Below the pieces are notes generated by a model, which was not told where the DNA came from, searched no databases, and saw only the letters and a program-made list of their open reading frames with translations. A program made the translations under genes and the position numbers. From Flagellimonas chongwuensis (GTDB lineage: Bacteria; Bacteroidota; Bacteroidia; Flavobacteriales; Flavobacteriaceae), in the NCBI RefSeq assembly GCF_013376415.1, contig NZ_WYET01000004.1:1-64000 (forward strand): a DNA stretch of 64,000 nt, in the 5' to 3' direction. The number at the start of each line of letters is the position of its first letter. Positions within the stretch are counted from its first letter, which is position 1. This document shows positions 5,635 through 15,102 of this stretch, piece after piece.

Positions 5635-8067
5635 ATGAACTTTTCTCCAAAAGCCATTATCACCCACATTTGTGTTATCGCTTTATTCATTCTTGCTTCG
5701 CTGGTGTACTTTTATCCAGTTTTGCAGGGAAAGGCCATTTTTCAATCGGACATTGCCCAATACAAGGGCATGGCCCAGGAACGTGATGCTTACAAGGATG
5801 TAACGGGTGAAGAGTCCTACTGGACCAACAGTGCTTTTGGCGGTATGCCCACCTATCAGTTGGGGGCCAACTATCCGCATAATTATGTAAAGGATTTGGA
5901 CCGTTTGATTCGGTTTTTGCCCAGACCTGCGGATTACCTTTTTCTGTATTTGATAGGTTTCTACATATTGCTTTTATGTTTAAAAGTTGATTTTAGATTG
6001 GCGGCTCTCGGAGCGGTGGCATTCGGATTTTCCACCTACATGATAATTATTTTGGGCGTTGGTCACAATGCCAAGGCACATGCCTTGGGTTATATTCCCA
6101 TGGTATTGGGTGGAATTGTGCTGGTTTTTCGTAAAAAATATATTTTAGGATTTATACTTACCGCATTGGCCATGGCTCTGGAAATTAGTGCCAATCACTA
6201 CCAAATGACATATTATTTTATGCTTTTGGTTTTGGTGATGGGATTGGTCTACCTCATTTACGCCATAAAGGAAAAGGAGCTCAAACACTTTTTTATATCC
6301 GTGGGCGTGTTGATTTTGGCAGTGGTCCTTTCCATCTTTTCCAATGCTACCAGCCTAATGGCCACCAAGGAATATGCGGATTGGAGTACCCGTGGTAAAT
6401 CCGAGCTCACCATAAACCCAGATGGGAGCGAAAAAGAGATTTCCACTGGATTGGACAAAGAATACATCACACAATATAGCTACGGGATTGCGGAATCTTT
6501 GAACCTATTTGCCCCTCGATTGTTCGGAGGTTCGGGCGGAGAAAATTTAGGGAAAGACTCCAAGGCCTACGAATATTTGACCAATCAAGGGCTTAGCCCG
6601 AGCAGGGCTATGGAATTTTCTAGCAGTTTGCCCTTGTATTGGGGAGACCAGCCCATTGTAGCGGCACCAGCTTACGTTGGGGCCATTATATTCTTCTTGT
6701 TTATTTTGGGTATATTTCTGGTTGATGGCAAAAAGAAATGGTGGCTACTATCAGGGGCTATATTATCATTATTACTTTCTTGGGGAAGAAACTTTCCGTT
6801 GCTTACCAATTTTATGATTGATTACTTCCCAATGTACAACAAGTTTAGGGCGGTATCTTCTATTCAAGTGGTGCTGGAACTTTGTTTGCCCGTTTTGGCA
6901 ATGCTGGGAATTTGGGAATTGTTCAAATCTTCGGTTGATCAAAAGGAAAAATTGAATGCCCTAAAATGGAGCTTCTTCATATCATTGGGACTTGGTGTGG
7001 TTATTTTCTTTTTGAAAGGGTTCTTCGATTTTGAAGGTATGCGTGACGAAACCTATCGAGGGTACTTTGGTGATGATGTAATGACAATGATTCAACGTGA
7101 TCGTGAAGCCGTCTACATCAACGATACCATCCGTTCTCTAGTTTACGTGGCTTTGGCTGCTGCAGCGCTTTGGTTCTTCATCAAAGAGAAAATCAATAAA
7201 AATATATTGGTGTTTGCCTTGGGCGCCCTGATTTTGTTTGATTTGGTAGGGGTGGACCTTCGGTATGTGAACGAGGACGATTTTGTACGTCAGCGTCAGG
7301 TGAACGAACCATTCCAAGCCAATCAGATTGACCAGATGATTCAGCAGGATGATTCTATCTACAGGGTGTTTGACCCTCAAGAAGGACTCAATGGGGCAAG
7401 GACTTCCTATTTCCATAAATCCGTTGGCGGGTATCATGCGGCAAAGCCCCGGGCACTTCAAAACCTGTTCGAATACCATTTGTATCAGAATAATCTTCAG
7501 GTAATGAATATGTTGAATGTTAAATATGTAATTCAGCAAGATGAAGAAGGGAACAGTTATCCTGCCGTTAATCCCGATGCCAATGGCAACGCATGGTTCG
7601 TAGACCAATTAGTACCTGTTTCCTCGGCCAATGAGGAAATCTTGAAACTGAAAGATTTCAATTCCAAGACCCAAGCGGTAGTTAATACCAAGGAATACCC
7701 TGAATTGACAAAACTCCGGTATTCGGTGGATTCTACGGCAACTATCGATTTGGTAGCGTATCGTCCCGATTATTTAAAATATCAATCCAGCAATCCCAAT
7801 GATGGTTTTGCCGTATTCTCCGAGATGCATTATCCATCCGGTTGGAATGCCTTTATCGAAGGGAAACCACAAGAACACTACAAAGTGGATTATGCGCTTC
7901 GTGCGATTAAAGTGCCTGCTGGGCAGCACGAAATTGAATTCAAATTTGAACCAGAAGTAGTGGAAACAGGAAGCCAGATTACCTTGGCATCCAATATCCT
8001 TTTAGCATTGATTATCGTTGGTGGATTGGGCTTCACCCTGTTCCGCGGTAAAAAGGAAGAATCCTAA
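5635..8067 (+). CDS. YfhO-family polytopic membrane protein (810 aa)
   Basis: Integral membrane protein with about a dozen hydrophobic segments (first at AIITHICVIALFILASLVYF, last at ITLASNILLALIIVGGLGF). A large extracytoplasmic domain occupies roughly residues 550-780. The N-terminal loop FYPVLQGKAIFQSDIAQY and the later SFGG-like MPTYQ region match the YfhO family, which is related to GT-C glycosyltransferases. Gram-positive YfhO adds sugars to lipoteichoic acid; in Bacteroidota the acceptor is unknown. The ATG at 5635 is preferred to the TTG at 5614. Its stop overlaps the next start by one base (TAATG), so translation of the glycosyltransferase is probably coupled. Confidence 0.85.
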   Translation: MNFSPKAIITHICVIALFILASLVYFYPVLQGKAIFQSDIAQYKGMAQERDAYKDVTGEESYWTNSAFGGMPTYQLGANYPHNYVKDLDRLIRFLPRPADYLFLYLIGFYILLLCLKVDFRLAALGAVAFGFSTYMIIILGVGHNAKAHALGYIPMVLGGIVLVFRKKYILGFILTALAMALEISANHYQMTYYFMLLVLVMGLVYLIYAIKEKELKHFFISVGVLILAVVLSIFSNATSLMATKEYADWSTRGKSELTINPDGSEKEISTGLDKEYITQYSYGIAESLNLFAPRLFGGSGGENLGKDSKAYEYLTNQGLSPSRAMEFSSSLPLYWGDQPIVAAPAYVGAIIFFLFILGIFLVDGKKKWWLLSGAILSLLLSWGRNFPLLTNFMIDYFPMYNKFRAVSSIQVVLELCLPVLAMLGIWELFKSSVDQKEKLNALKWSFFISLGLGVVIFFLKGFFDFEGMRDETYRGYFGDDVMTMIQRDREAVYINDTIRSLVYVALAAAALWFFIKEKINKNILVFALGALILFDLVGVDLRYVNEDDFVRQRQVNEPFQANQIDQMIQQDDSIYRVFDPQEGLNGARTSYFHKSVGGYHAAKPRALQNLFEYHLYQNNLQVMNMLNVKYVIQQDEEGNSYPAVNPDANGNAWFVDQLVPVSSANEEILKLKDFNSKTQAVVNTKEYPELTKLRYSVDSTATIDLVAYRPDYLKYQSSNPNDGFAVFSEMHYPSGWNAFIEGKPQEHYKVDYALRAIKVPAGQHEIEFKFEPEVVETGSQITLASNILLALIIVGGLGFTLFRGKKEES

Positions 8068-9335
8068 TGCGCAAAATCTTGGTCATAGCGTACTATTGGC
8101 CTCCGGCAGGAGGACCAGGGGTACAACGTTGGCTCAAGTTTGTTAAATATTTACCCGATTTTGGTATTGAACCTATGGTTTATGTTCCCGAAAACCCCAG
8201 TTATCCCATTGTAGATGAAAAATTGTTGAAGGAAGTCCCCGCATCCATCAAAATTTTAAAACAACCGATTAAGGAACCCTATGGTTGGGCTTCGTTACTT
8301 TCGAAAAAGAAAACAAAAACAATCAGTTCTGGAATCATCAAAGAAAAAGACCCATCATTTATCGAGAAGGTGTTATTATGGATTCGTGGTAATCTTTTTA
8401 TTCCTGATGCTCGGAAACTTTGGGTGAAGCCATCCATTTCTTATTTGGCAAAGGTTATTGCAGATGAGGGCATTGAAACCATCATTACAACAGGTCCTCC
8501 GCATAGTCTTCACTTGATTGGCCTTGGTCTTAAAAAGAAATACAACATTCAATGGATTGCTGATTTTAGGGACCCTTGGACATCTATAGGTTATCATAAA
8601 AAATTAAGGTTAACGGAATCATCGCAAGCGAAACATAAGGCTTTGGAAAAAGGTGTGCTGGTAAAAGCGGACAAAATTGTAGTAACAAGCCACACCACAA
8701 AAGCGGAATTTGAGGCCATAACGCCAAAACCAATAAAAGTAATTACCAATGGCTTTGATAATGATTTAAGACCAGTTCAATTGGATGCCAACTTTACCAT
8801 TTCCCATATAGGTTCGTTATTGACAGGAAGAAACCCTTTGGGGTTATGGCAAGCGTTACAAGAATTGATTTCAGAAAATGAAAATTTCAAACATTCGCTA
8901 AGAATACAATTGGCCGGAGTAGTGGGGGAGGAAGTACTGCAATCCGTTAAAGATTTTGGTCTTACAAGTTATTTGGAACAATTGGGGTATCTCTCACACG
9001 ATAAGGTTTTGGAAACCCAGCAGAAATCACAGTTACTTCTCTTATTAGAAATTGATTCCGAAGAGACCCAGGGCATCATTCCAGGGAAATTATTCGAGTA
9101 CTTGAACGCTAAACGGCCTATTTTGGCCATTGGTCCAAAAGGCTGGGAGGCAGGCGCAATGGTGGAACGGCACCAAGCTGGAACTATGAGTTTGCATTCG
9201 GATATCGTGACTTTAAAAAATGTACTTTTGAATGCATTTCATCAATACGAAAAAGGTACATTGGTTTGCAACTCGGAAGGAGTGGAACAGTATCACAGAA
9301 AGGCACTAACGGAATCTTTGGCTAACTTTATCTAA
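8067..9335 (+). CDS. Glycosyltransferase, GT4-like GT-B fold (422 aa)
   Basis: The N-terminus (ILVIAYYWPPAGGPGVQRW) is the glycine-rich acceptor-domain opening of GT4-like enzymes. The C-terminal half includes ISHIGSLLTGRNPLGLWQAL at about 250-269 and the donor-sugar motif with the Glu-x7-Glu-like region GIIPGKLFEYLNAKRPILAI near 335-354. Cytosolic or membrane-associated; donor and acceptor sugars cannot be told from sequence. It sits between a YfhO-like protein and a flippase, with 1-nt stop/start overlaps on both sides, so the three form a tightly coupled unit likely to build and export one surface glycan or glycolipid. Confidence 0.85.
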   Translation: MRKILVIAYYWPPAGGPGVQRWLKFVKYLPDFGIEPMVYVPENPSYPIVDEKLLKEVPASIKILKQPIKEPYGWASLLSKKKTKTISSGIIKEKDPSFIEKVLLWIRGNLFIPDARKLWVKPSISYLAKVIADEGIETIITTGPPHSLHLIGLGLKKKYNIQWIADFRDPWTSIGYHKKLRLTESSQAKHKALEKGVLVKADKIVVTSHTTKAEFEAITPKPIKVITNGFDNDLRPVQLDANFTISHIGSLLTGRNPLGLWQALQELISENENFKHSLRIQLAGVVGEEVLQSVKDFGLTSYLEQLGYLSHDKVLETQQKSQLLLLLEIDSEETQGIIPGKLFEYLNAKRPILAIGPKGWEAGAMVERHQAGTMSLHSDIVTLKNVLLNAFHQYEKGTLVCNSEGVEQYHRKALTESLANFI

Positions 9336-10795
9336 TGGGCGTTGTTCTAAAACAATCCATACGGAATACGGTGGTAACCTATCTGGGGTTCTTTTTTGGG
9401 GCCATCAATACGCTGTTTTTGTATACCAAGATTCTTCCCGACGAATACTATGGCCTTGTGACATTTATCTTGGCTTCGGGAGCTATTTTAATGCCATTGA
9501 TGGCTTTTGGGGTACACAATACCTTGGTTAAATTTTACAGTAACCATCAAGAGGAGGAAAAGGATGGCTTCTTCACCTTAATGTTGTTGATACCTTTATT
9601 GGGCATTCTTCCTGTGGCGTTGGTAGGTTTACTATGGTACGACCCCATTGGCGACTGGGTATCGCAAGTTAACCCCATGGTGAAGGATTACCTTTGGTAT
9701 GTGTTTTTTGTGGGATTGGCCATGGGCTATTTTGAGGTGTTTTATTCGTGGTGCCGGGTATTCCTTAAATCGGTTTTCGGAAACTTTATGAAGGAGGTTT
9801 TCGCACGGATAGGGGTTTCTATTTTGCTTATTCTTTTTTATTTTGATGTGATTACCTTGGACATTTTTTTTAAATGTTTAGTGGGGCTATACGTGTTGCG
9901 AACGGTTATCATCAAAATTTATGCATTCACGCTTCGAACTCCCAAACTTGATTTTAGGTTCCCCGCTTATTCCAAAGAAATTCTTTCCTATTCCTTTTTG
10001 ATTATTCTGGGTGGTTCAGCTGCACTTATCCTTTTGGAGATTGACAAGGTAATGCTGAACCAATTTATCAGTATTGAGAATGTGGCGTATTATGGGGTAT
10101 CGGTTTATATTGCAACAGTAATTATTGTGCCTTCCCGTGCAATGCACCAGATTACATATCCGCTTACTGCAGAACTCATGAACCTTGGTAATGTTGAAGG
10201 ATTGGAGAAATTATACAAGAAAAGTTCGTTGACGCTATTTATTGCCTCTGGAATATTGTTCGTGCTTATTATTCTTAACCTGAACGACCTATATTTAATG
10301 TTGCCGGAGAATTACAGAAATGGCTTTACCATTGTGTTTTTGATCGGTATGGCTAAAGTAATGGATTCCATTTTGGGGAACATTAACTCTATCTTGTACA
10401 ATTCAGATTACTATAAAACAGTCTTGGTATTTGGTGTTTGTTTGGCTGCTTTAACCATTCTCCTCAATTATTTGTTGATTCCAAGATTAGGATTGGAAGG
10501 GGCGGCCCTAGCGAGTTTTGTATCCATTTTTATATTCAATTTGGTGAAGGTTGCTTTTGTGAAGATGAAGTTTGGTATAATGCCGTTTACTTCGGCAACG
10601 TTCAAAGTTTTTGCCACATTGGTGCTATTGGCTGTTCTGTTTGACCTGTTGCAGTTTCAGTTTCACCCAATTGTCAATATTGGTTTAAAATCGCTACTTG
10701 TGGTGGTTATGTATGTAGGTATTTTGTACCGCTTCAATATCTCTGAAGATGTGACGGGTTTTCTGTCCAAATGGCTTAAAAAAAATACCCCGTAG
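9335..10795 (+). CDS. Polysaccharide flippase, Wzx/MATE-like (486 aa)
   Basis: Multi-span membrane protein with about 14 hydrophobic segments (VVTYLGFFFGAINTLFLYT at the start). It has the layout of the oligosaccharidyl-lipid flippase/MurJ superfamily. The LEIDKVMLNQF segment near 237-247 matches the conserved 'D..ml..' region of PST transporters. It would move a lipid-linked glycan across the inner membrane, probably the product of the adjacent glycosyltransferase. Overlaps the preceding stop by one base (TAATG). Its stop codon lies inside the hairpin that serves as terminator for the convergent gene. Confidence 0.86.
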   Translation: MGVVLKQSIRNTVVTYLGFFFGAINTLFLYTKILPDEYYGLVTFILASGAILMPLMAFGVHNTLVKFYSNHQEEEKDGFFTLMLLIPLLGILPVALVGLLWYDPIGDWVSQVNPMVKDYLWYVFFVGLAMGYFEVFYSWCRVFLKSVFGNFMKEVFARIGVSILLILFYFDVITLDIFFKCLVGLYVLRTVIIKIYAFTLRTPKLDFRFPAYSKEILSYSFLIILGGSAALILLEIDKVMLNQFISIENVAYYGVSVYIATVIIVPSRAMHQITYPLTAELMNLGNVEGLEKLYKKSSLTLFIASGILFVLIILNLNDLYLMLPENYRNGFTIVFLIGMAKVMDSILGNINSILYNSDYYKTVLVFGVCLAALTILLNYLLIPRLGLEGAALASFVSIFIFNLVKVAFVKMKFGIMPFTSATFKVFATLVLLAVLFDLLQFQFHPIVNIGLKSLLVVVMYVGILYRFNISEDVTGFLSKWLKKNTP

Positions 10796-10818
10796 CGAAT
10801 AAATTCAACTACGGGGTA
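10778..10818 (-). terminator. Rho-independent terminator for the Ser/Arg-rich protein gene
   Basis: Arms TACCCCGTAG (10786-10795) and CTACGGGGTA (10809-10818) form a perfect 10-bp stem. On the minus strand it is followed by eight T residues (10785-10778). It also covers the stop codon of the flippase gene; in the plus direction there is no T run. Confidence 0.85.
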
Positions 10819-10846
10819 AACAACTAACCAACCTAAAAACTTATTT

Positions 10847-12064
10847 TTAATTATTTCTCCTAGAAGAACCTCTGGAACTACTTGTTCTTGCACTACTTTT
10901 TCTAGCGGAAGAACTTCTGCTCACACTTGGCCTAGAGCTACTCTTTCTACTTACAGAGCTTTTTCTTACGCTAGGGCTGGAACTTCTGGAAACTGCTTTT
11001 CTTGAAGAAGAGCTTCCCCTACTAACCGCAGACCTGTTTGTTGTTCTCGATGTTGTCTGAGGTTTTCTATAGGTACTCTGTGCAGAACGTTTTACAGTTC
11101 TGTTACTGGTACTAGGGGCCGCTTTTCTTGCATTTGAACTTCTATTGTTAGACGCTCTTGTCGCTTTATTGTTAGAAGCCGTTGCTCTATTGGATCTAGT
11201 AACATTGTTCGACTTTCTGTTTACATTGCTTCTAGAATCTCTAGTAGCTACTTTTTGTCTTTGAACAGTGTTACTTGAACGGTTTGCCGCTGCAGAGTTT
11301 CCTCTTCTGGTAGCATTATTGGATACTGTAGCGTTGCTTCTTCCATAATCGGCTCTTCTAACATTATTGTTTCTGACCGCAACTCTTCTATCATTTCTAT
11401 AGATGTTTTCCCTTCTATAGGTATTATTGTTTCTATAAACCTTACCCAATCTGGCATAAGCACGTCTTGTGTTGTGTCTGTAAGGTGCATAATAGGTATA
11501 TCTAATAGGTCTGTAATATCTTCTATAAGGTCTTGCATATACATTACAAAACCCAATTGCCGGTCTTGCAAAATATCTATGGAAAGGTCTGTACACATAT
11601 CCTCTGTTGTAAATATTGATGTATCCTGTATAGTGACTAAAAACGCCGCCATTGTAGTAAACATGCAATCCACCGATTCTACGGACCCTACCATTATTAT
11701 ACCAGATATCCACGTTTCCGATTTGGGATACACGTCCGTAATAGTCATAATAAATAGGTGTGTTCTCTACTTGAATCACGGCTCCATAATCATCATACTG
11801 GACAAATGGATTATAGTTGTATCCTGAGTTGAAGGTGATTCCAACGTTTCCAATTTGTGCCCCGACACCTACATTTACCCTGTTGTCGATATAAAAATCG
11901 AACTCACCATCCGGGTATACGGAAAATGTAACACCATCTTCCACAAAAATGAAAGAGTTTCCATATCTGTTATCTGTGGTCGCAACCGCTGAATTGATTG
12001 TTTCTGCTTGAATACTTGGTATTCCAAAAACCACTGCTGCTATAATGAGTACTAACTTTTTCAT
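10847..12064 (-). CDS. Secreted protein with long Arg/Ser/Asn-rich basic tail (405 aa)
   Basis: A signal peptide (MKKLVLIIAAVVFGIPSIQA) precedes a region of about 130 residues rich in Tyr, Asn and Gly. This contains short near-repeats (VGAQIGNVGITFNSGYNY, VSQIGNVDIWYNNGRVRRIG) that look like stacked beta strands. Next comes an Arg/Tyr-rich linker, then about 190 residues of almost pure Ser, Arg, Asn, Ala and Thr ending RGSSRRNN. The tail is strongly basic and surely disordered. I know similar proteins in flavobacteria but no function. A cationic tail outside the cytoplasm could bind LPS, glycan or extracellular DNA; that is inference. Monocistronic, with a strong terminator. Confidence 0.75.
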   Translation of the reverse strand: MKKLVLIIAAVVFGIPSIQAETINSAVATTDNRYGNSFIFVEDGVTFSVYPDGEFDFYIDNRVNVGVGAQIGNVGITFNSGYNYNPFVQYDDYGAVIQVENTPIYYDYYGRVSQIGNVDIWYNNGRVRRIGGLHVYYNGGVFSHYTGYINIYNRGYVYRPFHRYFARPAIGFCNVYARPYRRYYRPIRYTYYAPYRHNTRRAYARLGKVYRNNNTYRRENIYRNDRRVAVRNNNVRRADYGRSNATVSNNATRRGNSAAANRSSNTVQRQKVATRDSRSNVNRKSNNVTRSNRATASNNKATRASNNRSSNARKAAPSTSNRTVKRSAQSTYRKPQTTSRTTNRSAVSRGSSSSRKAVSRSSSPSVRKSSVSRKSSSRPSVSRSSSARKSSARTSSSRGSSRRNN

Positions 12065-12118
12065 ACTACAAGGTTTTAAGTTCTAGATGCAACTATTTAC
12101 ATCCACCCTATATAAAGC

Positions 12119-12150
12119 AATCAGCGTGCCAAAAATATAACACGCTGATT
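12119..12150 (-). terminator. Hairpin, probable terminator of the first T9SS adhesin operon
   Basis: Perfect 10-bp arms AATCAGCGTG (12119-12128) and CACGCTGATT (12141-12150). It lies 29 bases beyond the stop of the OmpA gene in the minus direction. The T tract after it is weak, so it may work as an mRNA 3' end rather than a strong intrinsic terminator. Confidence 0.55.
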
Positions 12151-12178
12151 ATCAATAAAAAATTAAGTAGTTTAAAGC

Positions 12179-14116
12179 TTATTGTTGAATAATAAACATA
12201 GACCTTCGGTTTAATTGATGCTCCTCTACCGTACAATCCGCTCCATTTGTACAGTTATTGATCAACTGTGACTCCCCATAACCTCTAGAAGATAATCTAT
12301 CTTGGTCAATACCTTTTTCTACGAGCCATTCAAGGGTTGATTTGGCCCTTCTTTCCGACAGTTGCAAATTGTAGTTGTCGTCTCCCCTGGAATCTGTATG
12401 GGATTCTATATGGATGTTCAATTGTGGATATTGCTTCATGGCCTGTAGTATTTTGGCCAATTCGACCTCAGCATCTGAACGTATATTGTGTTTGTCAAAG
12501 TCAAAATAGATAGGCTGAAGGTCTAATCTACATCCTAAATCGTTGACAGCACAATCGGGTGGAACAAGGGTTAGATCAACTTGTAAAGACATTGAACCTG
12601 CCGGTGTGTTTATCACTTTTTCCAATGGTTGATATTCTTTTTCATCATTGGATGCCCTTATTACATATTGATTTTCACAGGCTATGTTCTCTTCAAAAGC
12701 ATAATTGCCATTCTGTTCGGTGATTTGTTGTGACACGATTTTATTGTCCTTGTCTATTAAGTACACTATTGAACCTTCCAACGGCTTTCCTGTTTTGGCA
12801 TCGGTAACAGCACCATAAATTATAGGTTTACAGTTTTCTGAGACGATATAAATATCATCAAAACTACTACCGCCAATACCACCTCTGTTAGAGGATAAAT
12901 AACCTATTTTTTCATCTTCTCGAACAATGAAACCAAAATCATCTTGATTTGAATTGATGGGCTGTCCTAAATTTTGAATGCTCCAATAGCCCATCCCATC
13001 ATTAAAAGATGCCATGAAAATATCCAATCCGCCAAGTCCTACATGACCATCACTTGAAAAGAAGAGTTTATTTTTATCACTTATAAAAGGAAACGTTTCA
13101 CGCTCTTGCGTGTTTATTTCCGGCCCCATGTTAACAGGTTTGCCATAGTTTCCATTATCCAGTATATCCACATACCAGATATCAGATTCACCCAAAGTAC
13201 CCTCCATATTTGAGGAGAAGTATAGTTTTGTTTCCTCATTGTTAAGAGCGGGGTGGGCCGTTGAGTAGGAATCATCGTTAAAAGGAAGTTCCGTGACATT
13301 GCTCCATATACCATCATCCTTTTTGGTGGCTTTGTAAATTTTTAAGCTCACCAATCTTTTTTTTCCTCTTTTCTTTTTGCCGTTGATATAATTGTTTCGG
13401 GTAAAATAGACGGTATTACCATCTTTAGTGAATACAGGGGAGGATTCGTGGTACGGGGAGTTGATTTCTCCCTTTAGAGCCTGAATATTGGAAAGGTTTC
13501 CGTTCTCTCCGATTTCCGCTTCAAAAAGGTCCAAATAGGGGAGTCCGTTCCAGTCGTGCACTTTGTTCCCCTCAGTATTGATTGAAGATGACGCAAATAC
13601 GATTTTATCACCATAAAAGGAGGGGCCAAAATCCGACCCGGACATATTCGGAGTAATGTTGGATACCTTAAATTTTTTGTTTTCGGAACTGCTCAGGTCT
13701 TCAAACGACTTCCAATTGTTTAATTGGTTTTGAGCCAAGTCCGAAGTGTTGGAAGACGCCTGAAATTTCTCCATCATAGCTTTGGATTCGTCGAATTTGC
13801 CCACACTTTTAAGCGTTTGTGCTGTTCTAAAATAATATTCGTTCTTTACTTCATCAGGATATTGCTCTATTAGTTTTACATACCATTTTGAAGCTTCGGC
13901 ATATTCACTGTTAAAGTAATAGGTATCCCCTAATTTTTCAAATACTTGGGCGGAAGTGTAACCATCTTCGACCACCTTTAAATATATTTTTCTTGCATCT
14001 ATATAATCATAGTTGAAAAAATCTTCATTTGCCTTTTTGATTTTGCTCTCTTGGGCAATACCCATTGGAACTATGCACAGGAGTAAAAAGATTTGAATGA
14101 TATTTTTTTTGGTCAT
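12179..14116 (-). CDS. PorE-like OmpA-family protein with TPR and PD40 repeats (645 aa)
   Basis: Order of parts: signal peptide (IQIFLLLCIVPMGIAQ); TPR-like helices at about 25-135; PD40/WD40-like beta-propeller blades at about 165-425 (ASSSINTEG, YFTRNNY, KLYFSSNMEGTLGESDIWYV, LFFSSDGHVGLGGLDIFMA); a carboxypeptidase-regulatory-like domain at about 430-515; and a C-terminal OmpA peptidoglycan-binding domain from about 530 (YFDFDKHN, IHIESHTDSRG, LSERRA). This is the architecture of PorE, which ties the type IX secretion machine to peptidoglycan in the periplasm. Last gene of an adhesin - SprF - OmpA operon, 10 bases after SprF. Paralogue of the 645-aa protein at 17626-19563. Confidence 0.88.
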   Translation of the reverse strand: MTKKNIIQIFLLLCIVPMGIAQESKIKKANEDFFNYDYIDARKIYLKVVEDGYTSAQVFEKLGDTYYFNSEYAEASKWYVKLIEQYPDEVKNEYYFRTAQTLKSVGKFDESKAMMEKFQASSNTSDLAQNQLNNWKSFEDLSSSENKKFKVSNITPNMSGSDFGPSFYGDKIVFASSSINTEGNKVHDWNGLPYLDLFEAEIGENGNLSNIQALKGEINSPYHESSPVFTKDGNTVYFTRNNYINGKKKRGKKRLVSLKIYKATKKDDGIWSNVTELPFNDDSYSTAHPALNNEETKLYFSSNMEGTLGESDIWYVDILDNGNYGKPVNMGPEINTQERETFPFISDKNKLFFSSDGHVGLGGLDIFMASFNDGMGYWSIQNLGQPINSNQDDFGFIVREDEKIGYLSSNRGGIGGSSFDDIYIVSENCKPIIYGAVTDAKTGKPLEGSIVYLIDKDNKIVSQQITEQNGNYAFEENIACENQYVIRASNDEKEYQPLEKVINTPAGSMSLQVDLTLVPPDCAVNDLGCRLDLQPIYFDFDKHNIRSDAEVELAKILQAMKQYPQLNIHIESHTDSRGDDNYNLQLSERRAKSTLEWLVEKGIDQDRLSSRGYGESQLINNCTNGADCTVEEHQLNRRSMFIIQQ

Positions 14117-14126
14117 AGCTTTTGTA

Positions 14127-15083
14127 TTAGAAGAATCTTGGGGTTACTACACGATCATTATTGAAGAGTTCAAATCGTAGGAAGACCTCATAAGACCCAT
14201 TACTGAACTGTTCTATTTTGGTGGATTGATAATCGTACGCAAATCCAGCAAAGAAGTTGTTTGTGATTTGGAATCCTGCCAAGGCACTAATCGATGCGCT
14301 CCAACGATAGGATGCTCCCAGTGTAAATTTTTCATTGATCAAGAAATTCGCGGAAAGATCCCATTGCAAAGGTGCGCCGCTTACATATTTTACCAATGTT
14401 GCCGGTTTAAACTTTAGATTTTGGTTCAGGTCGAACACGCAGCCAGCTATTAAAAAGTAATGCAGACGTTCTACGGCGATATCATTGGCATCTACGTTTT
14501 GTAAATCGCTGTCATCAAAATGCTTGGAGTTCAAAAAATTGGGAACAGATATTCCTGCATAGAACTTTTCATTGTTCAGATAAACGCCAGCTCCAACCTG
14601 TGGTAAAATCGTATTGTTGATATTATTTTGAAAAAACTGGTCATTCTCTGCATAAATATTGAGTAAAGTATAGTCAATGTTCAATATGTCCAATCCAGCT
14701 TTTAAACCCATTGACAGTTTGGTATTCAGCCCCACGTTTACCCTATATGCATAGTCCACCACTACATTGGACTCTACTTGGGGGTCAATCCGATCATGTA
14801 CTATGGAAAGTCCCAGACCCATGTTTTTATATAGTCCGATTGGGGAGTTTACGGTAAAGGTTGCCGTTTGTGGAGACCCCTCGAAACCTACCCATTGCGT
14901 TCTTCCCAATAGACCAAAGCTTAAGACTTCCCTTGAGCCTGCGTAGGCGGGGTTTACCACTTGGGTATTGTACATGTATTGGGTGTATTGTGGGTCTTGC
15001 TGTGCATTTATGCCAACTATAGCCGTAAGCAACATAAAAATGCAGACGTACCATTTAATTGATTTTTGTTCTAAATTTTTCAT
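14127..15083 (-). CDS. PorP/SprF-family type IX secretion outer-membrane protein (318 aa)
   Basis: A signal peptide ending INAQ is followed by the family's hallmark DPQYTQYMYNTQVVNPAYAG and then amphipathic barrel strands to the C-terminal Phe (RVVTPRFF). PorP/SprF proteins are outer-membrane components; in Flavobacterium johnsoniae SprF is needed for secretion of the type B-sorted adhesin SprB encoded beside it. Here it lies 19 bases after the stop of a type B adhesin gene and 10 before a PorE-like gene. It is therefore probably the dedicated partner of that adhesin. Closely similar to the protein at 19575-20549. Confidence 0.93.
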   Translation of the reverse strand: MKNLEQKSIKWYVCIFMLLTAIVGINAQQDPQYTQYMYNTQVVNPAYAGSREVLSFGLLGRTQWVGFEGSPQTATFTVNSPIGLYKNMGLGLSIVHDRIDPQVESNVVVDYAYRVNVGLNTKLSMGLKAGLDILNIDYTLLNIYAENDQFFQNNINNTILPQVGAGVYLNNEKFYAGISVPNFLNSKHFDDSDLQNVDANDIAVERLHYFLIAGCVFDLNQNLKFKPATLVKYVSGAPLQWDLSANFLINEKFTLGASYRWSASISALAGFQITNNFFAGFAYDYQSTKIEQFSNGSYEVFLRFELFNNDRVVTPRFF

Positions 15084-15102
15084 CTATGTTGATTGCTATG
15101 TT

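Noticed and set aside
11248..11748. 166-codon minus-strand ORF within the Ser/Arg-rich protein gene
   Set aside because: Out-of-frame reading of the main gene's repetitive DNA, without its own start context.
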